The notes under the pieces were generated by a model. It was not told where the DNA came from. It was given only the letters and a program-made list of their open reading frames with translations, and did no database searches. Below, in pieces: positions 53,512 through 62,698 of a stretch of DNA of 64,000 nt. The DNA lies in contig NZ_BMWH01000006.1 in NCBI RefSeq assembly GCF_014651135.1, forward strand, positions 1 through 64,000, written 5' to 3'. Every line of letters begins with the position of its first letter. The stretch's first letter is position 1. Position numbers and translations under genes: made by a program. This DNA comes from Streptomyces echinoruber. GTDB lineage: Bacteria; Actinomycetota; Actinomycetes; Streptomycetales; Streptomycetaceae.

Positions 53512-55596
53512 ATGGCTGATCGGGGAGCGAGCGCCCTGTCACTCCCGGACGACTGGCCCGCGCACCCGGACCCCATTCTGGCGCTCAACCGCATGGGCAG
53601 CTTCGACTGGGACCTGGACGTCGGGCTGTTCCACATGGACCCGCTGGCGCACGAGATCTTCGACCTGCGTCCCGGCGAGTACGACGGCCACCCCGCGCAC
53701 CTCACCCGCCGGGTCCCGCCCACCGAGGCCTACCGCCTGGACGCGCTGATCGCCCAGGCGCTCAAGGACGGCAGCGAGAACTACGGCGCCTACTTCCGCG
53801 TCCGCCGCCGCGACGGCACCCTGCACTGGGCCCACACCCAGGGCTACATCCGGCGCGACGAGACGGGCCGCCCGCGCCGCATCATCGGCATCGTCCGGGA
53901 CGCCACCGAGGAGCTCAGCGACCCCGCCGTACGCGAGGAGCCCGTCCGGGACGCGGTCCGCCGCGAACGGGCCGACGTGGTGGAGCGGACCACGGTCGCC
54001 CTCGCCCACGCCCGCACCGTCGAGGACGTCCTCGACGTGCTGAAGGACACCGAGGGCCTGCCCAACCTGGGCGCCGCCAGCCTGGTCATGGGCCTGGTCG
54101 AGGCCGGCCGCATCCGGCTGGTCGCCGAGGGACCCCCGGGCAGCTTCGTGCCCGGCACCCGCATCACCGGCATCGACGACCCCTACCCGATGAGCGAGGT
54201 CGTGCGCACCCTCAGCCCCCGCTTCATCGAGTCGCCGCAGGAGTTCGCCGAGGGCTACCCCGTCCTGTGGCCGCACATCACCGGCCTGCGCATCACCTCC
54301 GCCGCCTATCTGCCGCTGATCGCCCAGGCCCGCCCCATCGGCGCCATCGGCCTGCTCTACAGCGACCGGCGCGGCTTCACCCCCGAGGAACGCAGCGTCC
54401 TGCTCGCCCTCGGCAGCAGCATCGCGCAGAGCCTGCAGCGCGCCATGCTCTACGAGCAGGAGATGGACCTCGCCCAGAGCCTGCAGCAGGCCATGCTGCC
54501 GCGCACCATCCCCAGCGTCCCCGGCGCCGACGTCGCCGTCCGCTACCGCGCCGCCTCCCTCGGCGGCATGCTCGGCCGGGACATCGGCGGCGACTGGTAC
54601 GACCTCATCCCGCTGCCCGGCGGCCGGGTCGGCGCCGTCATCGGCGACGTGCAGGGCCACGACACGCACGCCGCCGCCGTGATGGGCCAGCTGCGCATCG
54701 TGCTGCGCGCCTACGCCGCCGAGGGCCACACCCCGGCCACCGTCATGGCCCGCGCCTCCGTGTTCCTGCACGAACTTGACACCGACCGCTTCGCCACCTG
54801 CCTGTACGCCGAGACCGACCTCGCCACCGGGGTGGTGCAGGTGGTGCGGGCCGGGCACATCGACCCACTGGTGCGCGGCAGCGACGGCCGCTGCCGCCGC
54901 GTGAGCGTCGAGGGCGGGCTGCCGCTCGGCCTGTCCGCCGAGTTCGGGCGCCTCGCCTACCCGGTGGCGACGCTGGAGCTCGACCCGGGCGAGACGCTGC
55001 TGCTGTGCACCGACGGCCTGGTCGAGAAGCCGGGCTCCGACCTCGACGACGGCATGCGGGCGCTGACCGCGCTGATCGACGCCGGCCCCGAGGACGTGCA
55101 CGTCCTCGCCGACCGGCTCATCGACGAGGCCGACACCGGCTTCGGGGGCGACGACGTGGCGCTGCTGCTCCTGCGCCGCAGCGACCCGGCCGTCCAGGAG
55201 GCCGGCGGCCGCCTGCAGCAGCACGTGGCGCCCGGCGACCCCGAAGCGCTCAGCCAGGCCCGGCGGATGATCCGCGCCGCGGTGCACGCCTGGGACGCCG
55301 CCGAGCTCGCCGACGAGGTGGAGCTCGTCGCCGACGAGCTCATCACCAACGCCCTGATGCACACCGAGGGCGCCGCCGTCGTCACCCTGCGCGCCCTCAC
55401 CGGCGGCGGCCGGCGGCTGCGGGTGGAGGTCGAGGACACCTCCAGCGCCCTGCCGCGCCCCCGGGACGCGGGCGAGTCCGGCGTCTCCGGGCGCGGGCTG
55501 CTCCTGGTCGACCTGCTCGCGGACCGGTGGGGCGTGGAGGCGCGGGGCGGCGGCAAGGTCGTGTGGTGCGACTTCGTGGTGGCGAGGCCGGCCTGA
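53512..55596 (+). CDS. PAS-GAF-PP2C (SpoIIE)-HATPase signalling phosphatase
   Basis: A 694-aa multidomain regulator. The PAS domain is residues 20-125 (FDWDLDVGLFHMDPLAHEIF, DGTLHWAHTQGYIRRDETGR). The GAF domain is about 150-310 (ASLVMGLVEAGRIRLVAEGP). The SpoIIE-type PP2C phosphatase is about 325-555 (LAQSLQQAMLPRTIPSVPGA, GGDWYDLIPLPGGRVGAVIG, DTGFGGDDVALLLL). A C-terminal RsbW-like HATPase is about 570-690 (ELVADELITNALMHTEGAAV, SGVSGRGLLLVDLLADRWGV). Such proteins control anti-sigma/anti-anti-sigma partner switching in streptomycetes. ATG at 53,512 follows AAGGTGGG. No anti-anti-sigma gene is adjacent. Confidence 0.92.
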   Translation: MADRGASALSLPDDWPAHPDPILALNRMGSFDWDLDVGLFHMDPLAHEIFDLRPGEYDGHPAHLTRRVPPTEAYRLDALIAQALKDGSENYGAYFRVRRRDGTLHWAHTQGYIRRDETGRPRRIIGIVRDATEELSDPAVREEPVRDAVRRERADVVERTTVALAHARTVEDVLDVLKDTEGLPNLGAASLVMGLVEAGRIRLVAEGPPGSFVPGTRITGIDDPYPMSEVVRTLSPRFIESPQEFAEGYPVLWPHITGLRITSAAYLPLIAQARPIGAIGLLYSDRRGFTPEERSVLLALGSSIAQSLQRAMLYEQEMDLAQSLQQAMLPRTIPSVPGADVAVRYRAASLGGMLGRDIGGDWYDLIPLPGGRVGAVIGDVQGHDTHAAAVMGQLRIVLRAYAAEGHTPATVMARASVFLHELDTDRFATCLYAETDLATGVVQVVRAGHIDPLVRGSDGRCRRVSVEGGLPLGLSAEFGRLAYPVATLELDPGETLLLCTDGLVEKPGSDLDDGMRALTALIDAGPEDVHVLADRLIDEADTGFGGDDVALLLLRRSDPAVQEAGGRLQQHVAPGDPEALSQARRMIRAAVHAWDAAELADEVELVADELITNALMHTEGAAVVTLRALTGGGRRLRVEVEDTSSALPRPRDAGESGVSGRGLLLVDLLADRWGVEARGGGKVVWCDFVVARPA

Positions 55597-55707
55597 GCCG
55601 GCGGCCCGGACCCATGGGCGGCGGACGGGCACCGCGGCCGGCGCCGGCCTTCCGGCGGCGCGCCGCCGTGCCCGCGGCCGTGCCCGCGGCCGTGCCCGCC
55701 GCCCCGG

Positions 55708-56376
55708 TCAGCGCGGGGCCAGGGCGACCAGGAGGCGGCCGTCGGCCGTGCGGACCTCGAAGCGGGCGATCTCGTCGGGATGGAGGGCGGTGCCGCCGTG
55801 GGTGGTGGTGGGGCGGGCGGTGCCGCCGCCGGGGACGGCCCAGGTGGTGACCGTCTCCTGCGAGCCGTCGCGGCCGACGGCGACCAGGCGGCAGGTGTGG
55901 GCGCCCGAGCCGTCCTTCACCCGCAGCTCCACCTCGCTGCCGTAGGGGTAGTCCTCCGCCTTCACGGCCGCCCATACGCCGGTCGCCCGGTCGGTCGCGG
56001 TGACCCGGACGCCGGCCTCGGAGGCGGAGGCGTCCCGGTGGGCGGCCGTGAAGGCGACGCCGGGACCGGCCACGGCGAGCACCACCGAGGCGGCCAGGGC
56101 GAACAGCAGGCGGCGCCGGCCGGCGCGCCGCCTGACGGCCACCTCGCCCAGCAGCCGGTCCAACAGTCGGGGACCGGGCTGGGCCACGGGGTGCACGGAG
56201 CGCGGCGTCGCCCGCCGGTACAGCATCAACTGCCGTGTCGTCGGCCCGAATTCGGTGACGTGTGCCGCGCAGCGAGGGCACTCCATGAGGTGGTCCTCGA
56301 AGCGGAACGCGTCCGCATCGTCCAGCACGCCGAGCGCGTAGGCGCCGACGTCGCGATGCCTTTCCAGGGACCTCAT
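55708..56376 (-). CDS. Membrane zinc-type anti-sigma factor
   Basis: A 222-aa anti-sigma factor. The N-terminal cytoplasmic zinc-finger (ZAS-like) domain has HLMECPRC (residues 29-36, Hx3CxxC), preceded by RHRDVGAYALGVLDDADAFR. One membrane helix is at LLFALAASVVLAVAGPGVAF (about 90-109). An external domain of about 110 residues ends LVALAPR. It should bind the ECF sigma factor encoded 973 bases upstream on the same strand, with one hypothetical gene between. ATG at 56,376 is in a family-typical position. Confidence 0.9.
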   Translation of the reverse strand: MRSLERHRDVGAYALGVLDDADAFRFEDHLMECPRCAAHVTEFGPTTRQLMLYRRATPRSVHPVAQPGPRLLDRLLGEVAVRRRAGRRRLLFALAASVVLAVAGPGVAFTAAHRDASASEAGVRVTATDRATGVWAAVKAEDYPYGSEVELRVKDGSGAHTCRLVAVGRDGSQETVTTWAVPGGGTARPTTTHGGTALHPDEIARFEVRTADGRLLVALAPR

Positions 56377-56539
56377 GCCGAATCCTCGTGCCGGTGAGTA
56401 CGGGTGGGGTGACTCCTTGCTCCCACCGGTACGTACCAGGCAGCCGAATCACTCAAGCCACGGCGGAATCGCAACCGAAGGATTCGGAGCGGTCCGCCGC
56501 GCGGATTGGTCCCGTCCCCGAAGAGGCGGAAAAAAGACC

Positions 56540-56684
56540 CTCGAGAAGGCCCCCGAGGCCCGAGGAGCCGACAGCGCCGCAAGGGCCACAAGCTCCGGAA
56601 GAGCCGCGAGCTCCGGAAGGTCCGAAAGCGCTGGAAAGTCCGGAAGCGCCGAAAGGGCCGGAAGGTCCGTAAGGGCCCGCAGAG
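56540..56684. repeat. 9-bp periodic degenerate repeat
   Basis: Directly after the stop of the hypothetical gene (56,685), the minus strand reads as repeated CTT-CCGG-AC/GC units of 9 bp for at least 13 turns (for example CGGACCTTCCGGCCC then TTTCGGCGCTTCCGG). No frame is convincing, although GxxGxx- and LPxL-type peptides appear in different frames. The rest of the gap to the anti-sigma gene (56,377-56,539) shows no gene. Confidence 0.6.
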
Positions 56685-57215
56685 CTAGAAGAGGTGGATG
56701 GCGAGGTGCCCCAGCGGCAGTCCCAGTTGCCACGCCGGCGTCCACACCTTCGGCCCCTCGTCCTCGCCGACCAGCGCTCCCTTGCCCGGCACCGCGTCCA
56801 GGTCCGGGGCGAGCAGCTCGGTCTCCTCCAGCCAGCGCCAGGCGGCCTCGGCGAGCACCAGGTCGGGCGCCGGGACACCGGAGGCCGCCGCGTCGGCCGC
56901 GCGTTCGGCGAGACGCTCGCGCACCCAGTCCTGCCACGGCTGGTCGTACGCCGTGAGCGACAGCCAGGTCTCCAGCCGGGAGACGTCCTTCAGGGGGGAG
57001 TGCACGCAGGGCGCGTCGCCGTCCGTGGAGCCGGACAGGAAGACGGTGAGCGCCAGCGCGTCCCGCCCGGCGCGGAACTCGAAGGACGTCGGCGGCATCA
57101 GGTCGCCGGTGCGCAGCAGCTCGTCGGCGATGTACTCGGCGTACAACCACGCCATGGGGACGGTCAGTTCTCCGCCGCCCGTGCCGTCCGTGCCCTCATG
57201 ACCTCTGTGCAGCAT
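56685..57215 (-). CDS. Hypothetical protein between sigma and anti-sigma genes
   Basis: I do not recognise a named family. The product is 176 aa. After a Gly/Thr-rich start (MLHRGHEGTDGTGGGELTVP) the rest looks globular and Trp-rich: AWLYAEYIADELLRTGDLMP, FEFRAGRDALALTVFLSGST, SLTAYDQPWQDWVRERLAER, ending LGLPLGHLAIHLF. It has no signal peptide or membrane helix. ATG at 57,215 follows GGAGGAAGGCAGGG. Its place between an ECF sigma gene and its probable anti-sigma gene suggests it belongs to that regulon or operon. Confidence 0.7.
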   Translation of the reverse strand: MLHRGHEGTDGTGGGELTVPMAWLYAEYIADELLRTGDLMPPTSFEFRAGRDALALTVFLSGSTDGDAPCVHSPLKDVSRLETWLSLTAYDQPWQDWVRERLAERAADAAASGVPAPDLVLAEAAWRWLEETELLAPDLDAVPGKGALVGEDEGPKVWTPAWQLGLPLGHLAIHLF

Positions 57216-57348
57216 CCCTTCCTGCCTTCCTCCGGTGGTGCGCGTCGCCCGACCCCGGGTCCGAGTCCGGAACACGGATGAGGACAGCCGACTCCCCACC
57301 GCGGTCCTCAGCAAGGCGCTTTGCGAAGGCTTTACTTCGGCGGTGGTT

Positions 57349-57897
57349 TCACCGCAGGTCGGCGGCGTATCCCGGAAGCATCCGGCGCAGGGCGCGCAGC
57401 GCGTAATACGCGCGGGACTTCACGGTACCGGGCGGGATGCCGAGGGTGTGCGCGGCCTCCGCCACACTGGCCCCCTCGAAATACACCAGCACCAGGACTT
57501 CACGGTGTTCCGGCGTGAGGGTCTTCACAGCCTCCCGCACGTCGAGCGCCGCGGCCGCCCGTTCGGCGTGGTCCGCGCTCACCCGCAGGTTCTCCAGGAT
57601 CGCGTCCCCGACCTCGGCGGGCCGTGCCTGCCGGGCGCGGCGGGCGTCGATCGCCAGCCGCCGACCGACCGTCAGCAGCCAGGGCCGTACGGAGTCGAAG
57701 TCGTCGGCGCGCAGTGCCTCGGGGTGCTGCCAGGCGCGGACCAGGGTCTCCTGCACGAGGTCCTCGGCGCGCTGCCGGTCGCCGTCGCAGAGCCGGAGCA
57801 GCAGCGCGAACAGCCACCGCCCGTGCTCGCGTTGGAGCGCGGCGAGCTCGTCCTCGGCGCAGGTCGTGGTGCGGGTCAGGGTGGTTGCGGCGGTCAT
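57349..57897 (-). CDS. ECF RNA polymerase sigma factor
   Basis: A 182-aa ECF sigma factor. Region 2 is visible in LFALLLRLCDGDRQRAEDLV, QETLVRAWQHPEALRADDFD, and VRPWLLTVGRRLAIDARRAR. Region 4 is in LTPEHREVLVLVYFEGASVA, EAAHTLGIPPGTVKSRAYYA, LRALRRML. The second helix of region 4 (PPGTVKSRAYYALRAL) contacts the -35 element. I chose ATG at 57,897 (MTAATTLTRT); the frame is open further up but that part is Arg/Pro-rich and unconserved. The partner anti-sigma is probably the gene at 55,708. Confidence 0.93.
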   Translation of the reverse strand: MTAATTLTRTTTCAEDELAALQREHGRWLFALLLRLCDGDRQRAEDLVQETLVRAWQHPEALRADDFDSVRPWLLTVGRRLAIDARRARQARPAEVGDAILENLRVSADHAERAAAALDVREAVKTLTPEHREVLVLVYFEGASVAEAAHTLGIPPGTVKSRAYYALRALRRMLPGYAADLR

Positions 57898-58148
57898 GGC
57901 CGTATCGCAGCGCAGGGCGCCGCGCCGGGCCAGGGGGCGCGCGCGGGTCTGCGACGGACGGTCGATCGCGTCGGTGAACGGTGCGACGAACGGTTCCGGC
58001 GCCGCCCCGGGCACCCCGGACGGGTGAACCCGCGGCGGGGCGGCGCCGGGCTGGTTGCACTCCGAGGGGATTCATACCTATCTGTGCGTATTGCCGTTTT
58101 GTCCGGTAGCCCGTTTGTCCGTCCGTACGACCGCAGTGGGGTGAGGCG

Positions 58149-59339
58149 ATGCACCGGCCGCAGTGGGGTGGCGCGTTGGTGGCGCACCGGCGCCGGCTGG
58201 CGGTGGTGCTGGCCGGCCTGCTCACCGCGGCGGCGGCCTGCCAGGCGCAGTACCGGCAGCCGTCCGCGGCGCATCCGGGCCATCCGGCGCCCGCGCCCGC
58301 CGCCGCCGGCCCCCGCGGCTTCACCCTCGTCGCCACCGGCGGCGTCCTGCCGCACGCCTCGATCATCGAGCGGGCCCAGTTCGACGCCAGGGGCACGGGC
58401 TACGACTTCCGCCCGATGCTCGCCGACGACGCCCCCGCGGTCGCCGGCGCCGACCTCGCCCTGTGCCACCTGGAGACCGTCTACGGCGCGGACGGTGCCT
58501 ACAGCGGCCCGCCGCTCTTCAGGTCGCCGCCGCAGATCGCCCAGGCGCTCGCCGCCACCGGCTACGACGGCTGCTCCACCGCCTCCAGCCACTCCCTGGA
58601 CGACGGCGCCGACGGCATCCACCGCACCCTGGACGCCCTCGACCGCGCCGGCGTACGGCACGCCGGATCGGCCCGCACCGAGCAGGAGGCCCGCGCCGTC
58701 GACCTGCTGCAGGCCGGCCCGGCCCGGGTCGCCCACCTCGCCTACACCTACGGCACCGACGGCACCCTTCCGCCGGGGCAGCCCTGGGCCGTCAACCTCA
58801 TCGACGAGGACCGGATCCTGGCCGACGCCCGCGCCGCCCGGCAGGCCGGCGCCGACGTGGTCGTGGTCTCGCTGCACTGGGGCACCGAGTGGCAGGACGC
58901 CCCCGACGCCTGGCAGCTCTCCCTCGCCCGCCGCCTGACCGCCGCCCGCACCGGCGGCCGCCCCGACATCGACCTGATCCTCGGCACCCACACCCACGTC
59001 CCGCAGGCGTACGAGAAGGTCAACGGCACCTGGGTGGTCTACGGCCTGGGCGACCAGGTGGCCGGCGAGATGACCGGCGACCGGGGCGTGCCGGACCCGC
59101 GCGGCAACCAGAGCACCCTCGCCCGCTTCACCTTCGCCCCGCCCGCCCGGCCCGGCGGACGCTGGGAGGTCACCCGGGCCGAGTTCGTCCCGCAGCTCTT
59201 CGACGTCGACGCCGGCCGCGTGGTCGACCTCGACGCGGCCCTCGCCCACGGCGCCGACGTGCGCGGCGTCCGCGACCGCATCCGCGACGTGGTGCTCAGC
59301 CGGGGAGCGGGCGGGGACGGGCTGGTGATGGGCCGGTAG
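58149..59339 (+). CDS. CapA-family (poly-gamma-glutamate synthesis type) lipoprotein
   Basis: A 396-aa metallophosphoesterase-fold protein of the CapA group. The N-terminal signal RRLAVVLAGLLTAAAACQAQ has a Cys in lipobox-like context (AAAC). The body has FTLVATGGVLPHASI (family GDxxL-type start), LCHLETVYGADGAYSGPPLF, TGYDGCSTASSHSLDDGADG (the family usually has NHxxDxG), VVVVSLHWGTEWQDAP, LGTHTHVPQAYEKVNGTWVV and YGLGDQ. In Bacillus CapA acts in capsule export; in streptomycetes its role is unclear. ATG at 58,149 follows GGGGTGAGGC. Confidence 0.88.
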   Translation: MHRPQWGGALVAHRRRLAVVLAGLLTAAAACQAQYRQPSAAHPGHPAPAPAAAGPRGFTLVATGGVLPHASIIERAQFDARGTGYDFRPMLADDAPAVAGADLALCHLETVYGADGAYSGPPLFRSPPQIAQALAATGYDGCSTASSHSLDDGADGIHRTLDALDRAGVRHAGSARTEQEARAVDLLQAGPARVAHLAYTYGTDGTLPPGQPWAVNLIDEDRILADARAARQAGADVVVVSLHWGTEWQDAPDAWQLSLARRLTAARTGGRPDIDLILGTHTHVPQAYEKVNGTWVVYGLGDQVAGEMTGDRGVPDPRGNQSTLARFTFAPPARPGGRWEVTRAEFVPQLFDVDAGRVVDLDAALAHGADVRGVRDRIRDVVLSRGAGGDGLVMGR

Positions 59340-59478
59340 AGGAGACGCCGGCAGGGGAGGGGCCGGCGCCGGTGGACGTCGGCCGCGGGCGCCGGCGTCC
59401 CCACGCCCCCCGTGACGCCCGCCGGGCCCGCTCCCGTGTCCGCGGCGCGGTCCCCGCACGCGGTCCGGACGGTGGGCC

Positions 59479-60891
59479 CTAACGGCCCGCCAGCGCCGAG
59501 CGCCGGTAGGAGTAGCCGAAGTAGACCACCAGGCCCAGGACGAACCACACGGCGAACCGCACCCAGGTCTGCCAGTGCAGGAACGTGATCAGCCAGAGGG
59601 AGAAGACCACGCCCAGCGCCGGTACGAACGGCATCCATGGCGTGCGGAAGGAGCGCGGCAGCTCCGGCTGCCGGTAGCGCAGCACGATCACCGCCGTGCA
59701 CACCACCACGAACGCCAGCAGGATGCCGATGTTGGTCAGCTCGGCCGCCTCGCCGATCGGGACGAACCCGGCGATGGCGGCCGACGCCGCCCCGACGATC
59801 CACGTCACCCGCGTCGGCACGTGCCGCGTCGGGTGGGTCCTGGCGAACCAGGGCGGCAGCAGCCCGTCCCGGGACATCGCGAACCACACCCGGGTCACGC
59901 CGAGCATGAACGTGAACATGACCGTGATGATGCCGATGATCGCCCCCACCGCGATCACGTCCGCCAGCCCGCTCAGCCCCACCGACTTGAACGCCGAGGA
60001 GAAGCCGCTCTCCTTGTCGATGTGCCGGTAGTCCTGCATGCCGGTCAGCACCAGACAGGCCGCCGCGTACAGCACCATCGAGATCACCAGCGAGTAGATG
60101 ATCGCCCTCGGCATGTGCCGCTGCGCGTCCCGGGACTCCTCCGCCGCCGTGGACATCGCGTCGTAGCCGAACACCGCGAAGAACACCGTCGCCGCGCCCG
60201 TGAACGCGCCGCCCAGCCCGTAGGGGAAGAACGGTTGGTAGTTGCCGGAGTCGATGTGGAACACCCCCACCCCGATCACCAGCAGCACCACCAGCACCTT
60301 CAGGACCACCACGGAGGTCTCGACGCGGGCCGCGTTGCGGATGCCCAGGTTCAGCAGGTATGCGACGAACAGGCACAGCAGTACCGCGAACAGGTCCACC
60401 CGGTGCCCGTGCCCGGTGCCCGGCGCGCCCAGCATCCAGGCCGGCAGGTCCGCGCCCATCTCGCCGACCAGGAAGCCGAAGTAGCCGGAGATGCCGATGG
60501 CGACCACCGCGACGATCGCCGTGTACTCCAGCAGCAGGTCCCAGCCGATGAACCAGCCCGCGATCTCGCCGAGTACCGCGTAGCCGTAGGTGTAGGCGGA
60601 GCCGGCCTTCGGGATCAGCCCGGCGAACTCGGCGTACGACAGCGCCGCCGCCGCGCTCGCGACACCCGCCACGAGGAACGACACCAGCACCGCCGGGCCC
60701 GCGGTGCCGTTGGCCACCGTCCCGGCCAGCGTGAAGATGCCCGCGCCGATGATGCCGCCGACCCCGATCGCGGTGAGCTGCCACAGGCCGAGCGACCGCT
60801 CCAGCCGGGTGCCCACGCCGACCTCCGTCTCCTCGATGCGCTCGATGGGTTTGCGGCGCAGGACACCCTCGCCCATCCGGAGCCCGGCCAT
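59479..60891 (-). CDS. APC-family amino acid permease
   Basis: A 470-aa permease with 12 or more hydrophobic helices, of the cationic-amino-acid (CAT/YfnA) group. The opening SLGLWQLTAIGVGGIIGAGI, FTLAGTVANGTAGPAVLVSF is the substrate-binding G-rich TM1. Later AALSYAEFAGLIPKAGSAYT and FFAVFGYDAMSTAAEESRDA, QRHMPRAI are conserved. I chose ATG at 60,891 (MAGLRMGEGV) because GAGGAGGT lies seven bases upstream; GTG at 60,900 falls inside that site. It probably imports amino acids or polyamines. Confidence 0.93.
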   Translation of the reverse strand: MAGLRMGEGVLRRKPIERIEETEVGVGTRLERSLGLWQLTAIGVGGIIGAGIFTLAGTVANGTAGPAVLVSFLVAGVASAAAALSYAEFAGLIPKAGSAYTYGYAVLGEIAGWFIGWDLLLEYTAIVAVVAIGISGYFGFLVGEMGADLPAWMLGAPGTGHGHRVDLFAVLLCLFVAYLLNLGIRNAARVETSVVVLKVLVVLLVIGVGVFHIDSGNYQPFFPYGLGGAFTGAATVFFAVFGYDAMSTAAEESRDAQRHMPRAIIYSLVISMVLYAAACLVLTGMQDYRHIDKESGFSSAFKSVGLSGLADVIAVGAIIGIITVMFTFMLGVTRVWFAMSRDGLLPPWFARTHPTRHVPTRVTWIVGAASAAIAGFVPIGEAAELTNIGILLAFVVVCTAVIVLRYRQPELPRSFRTPWMPFVPALGVVFSLWLITFLHWQTWVRFAVWFVLGLVVYFGYSYRRSALAGR

Positions 60892-61135
60892 GCGCCCCAC
60901 CTCCTCGCCGACGGAAACGGCTGACGGTGACGGCAGATCATGACAGCACCTCCGGCGCCGCCGCGGAAGACACCGCGCCCGGCCCGGCCGCGCGGTCGGC
61001 GGGCGCCGCGGGAAGGCGCGGAAGGCGCGGGAAGGCGCGGGAAGGAGCCCACGTCGAACGGATCATCCGTCACACGCCCATGGTGACCGCCCCCGCTGCC
61101 GCCGTCCACCGGCCGGGACCCGGAAGGCGCGCCCG

Positions 61136-61597
61136 CTACGGCACCACGGTCACCGGCCAGTGGCCCGCCTTGACCAGGCGGACGGCGACGGAGCCGACGA
61201 TGCGGTGGCCGGCCTGTTCGGAGGCGCCGACGACGACCGCGTCCGCCCTGAGGTCCTTGGCGGCCCGCACCAGTCCGGCGTAGGGGTCGCCGCGGAGGGT
61301 GTGGAACTCCCAGCGGACCTCGAAGACGCCCTTGACCCGCTCGGCCGCCTCCCGGATCTGCGCGACGATGTTCTCGGCGATCTGCTCGGTGGTGTCGTCC
61401 ACCGGCACCCCCAGGGCCGCCCCCGCCGCCATCACCGGCTGCACGTAGACGACGGCCAGCAACGCGTTCTGCCGGCGCGCCAGGCCGGCCGCGTAGGCCG
61501 CCGCGCGCATCGAGGACTCGGAGCCGTCCACCCCGACCACGATCACCTTCGGCCCGTCGGTACCCAGTTCGAACTGGTGCGAGTGCTGTTCCGTCAC
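61136..61597 (-). CDS. Universal stress protein (UspA family)
   Basis: A 153-aa single Usp domain. KVIVVGVDGSESSMRAAAYA opens the fold. DLRADAVVVGASEQAGHRIV, GSVAVRLVKAGHWPVTVVP contains the G-x2-G-x9-G-S type ATP-binding motif, slightly altered (GASEQAGHRIVGS). It is probably an ATP-binding stress protein. The start at ATG 61,597 gives a normal length. It lies 244 bases upstream (5') of nothing obvious and 245 bases downstream of the permease start; an operon is unlikely. Confidence 0.9.
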   Translation of the reverse strand: MTEQHSHQFELGTDGPKVIVVGVDGSESSMRAAAYAAGLARRQNALLAVVYVQPVMAAGAALGVPVDDTTEQIAENIVAQIREAAERVKGVFEVRWEFHTLRGDPYAGLVRAAKDLRADAVVVGASEQAGHRIVGSVAVRLVKAGHWPVTVVP

Positions 61598-61823
61598 GCG
61601 GTGAGGCTAACGGAGACCGCGCGCGGGACCACCGGGCGGGCACCCGGTCGCACTCGGCCGCACTCGGTCGCGCCCGGTCGCGCCCGGCCTGGCCGTCCGA
61701 CGCGCCGTCATCACCCGGTGGAGGGCGCGTCGTCGGCCCGGTGCTGGTCCGGGCGGGTGGAATCCTGCCGCCGCACCGGTGTCCCGGTGGTGCGCCGGTC
61801 CGTCACCGGGCGAGTGATGAGTC

Positions 61824-62669
61824 ATGCAGAAGGATCAGTTGCTCACCCGGCGCCGGGCGTTGCTCGCGGGCGCCGCCGCGCTCGCGGCGGGAGCGGCCGG
61901 CACCGCCGGGCTGCTCGCCTCCACCGGATCGCCCGATCCGCCGGCCCGGTCCACCGGCCCGGCCGCCGGCGCGGCGGCGCGCCGGGCCCTCAAGCCCTCC
62001 GCCTACCGCCTCCGGCCCCTCACCGGAGACGTCCCGCCGCGCGCCGTGCCGCCCCCGGTCCCGGTCCGGCGCGCCCCGCTGCTGCGGATGGCCGGCCGCG
62101 GCCGCACCATGCTGCTGACCTTCGACGACGGCCCCGACCCCCGCTGCACCCCGCACATCCTGGACACCCTGGCCCGCTACGACGTGCGGGCGACGTTCTT
62201 CGTCTGCGGGGAGATGGCCGACTGGAACCGGGACCTGCTGGCCCGGATGGCCGACGAGGGACACGTCGTCGGCAACCACACCTGGTCCCACCCGCTGCTG
62301 ACCGGCCTCAGCCGGTCCGGCGTCCGCAGCGAGATGGAACGCACCAGCGACGTCGTCGAGGAGGCCTGCGGCGAGCGCCCGCAGTGGTTCCGCGCGCCCT
62401 ACGGCGCCTGGAACCGCACCGTCTTCCAACTCGGCGCCGAACTGGGCATGGAACCGCTCGCCTGGACCGTCGACACCGGGGACTGGGCCGCCCCCGGCAC
62501 CCGGGCCATCGTCGACCGCGTCGAGAACGGCGCCGCCCCCGGCGTCGTGGTGCTCTCCCACGACGCCGGGGGCGACCGCTCGCAGAGCGTACGCGCGCTG
62601 CGCAGCTACCTGCCGTGGCTGCTGGACTCCGGCTACCACCTCACCGTGCCGCGCCGGCCCCCGGCCTGA
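61824..62669 (+). CDS. Secreted polysaccharide deacetylase (CE4)
   Basis: A 281-aa exported NodB-domain deacetylase. The N-terminal TRRRALLAGAAALAAGAAG looks like a Tat signal. The catalytic motifs are TMLLTFDDGPDPRCTPHILD (motif 1, TFDDG), HVVGNHTWSHPLLTGL (motif 2, HxxSHP, zinc ligands), and FRAPYGAWN (motif 3). HDAGGDRSQSV carries the last catalytic His. It removes N-acetyl groups from peptidoglycan or chitin-like glycans outside the cell. ATG at 61,824 has GTGATGAGTC upstream, a weak site. It is convergent with the sortase gene. Confidence 0.92.
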   Translation: MQKDQLLTRRRALLAGAAALAAGAAGTAGLLASTGSPDPPARSTGPAAGAAARRALKPSAYRLRPLTGDVPPRAVPPPVPVRRAPLLRMAGRGRTMLLTFDDGPDPRCTPHILDTLARYDVRATFFVCGEMADWNRDLLARMADEGHVVGNHTWSHPLLTGLSRSGVRSEMERTSDVVEEACGERPQWFRAPYGAWNRTVFQLGAELGMEPLAWTVDTGDWAAPGTRAIVDRVENGAAPGVVVLSHDAGGDRSQSVRALRSYLPWLLDSGYHLTVPRRPPA

Positions 62670-62698
62670 CCGGCCCGCCCGACGACCGGGAGGCGTGG

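Noticed and set aside
58149..60900. CapA, permease and stress-protein genes as one functional island
   Set aside because: The genes alternate strands with separate intergenic regions, and all are common single streptomycete genes; no shared role is indicated.
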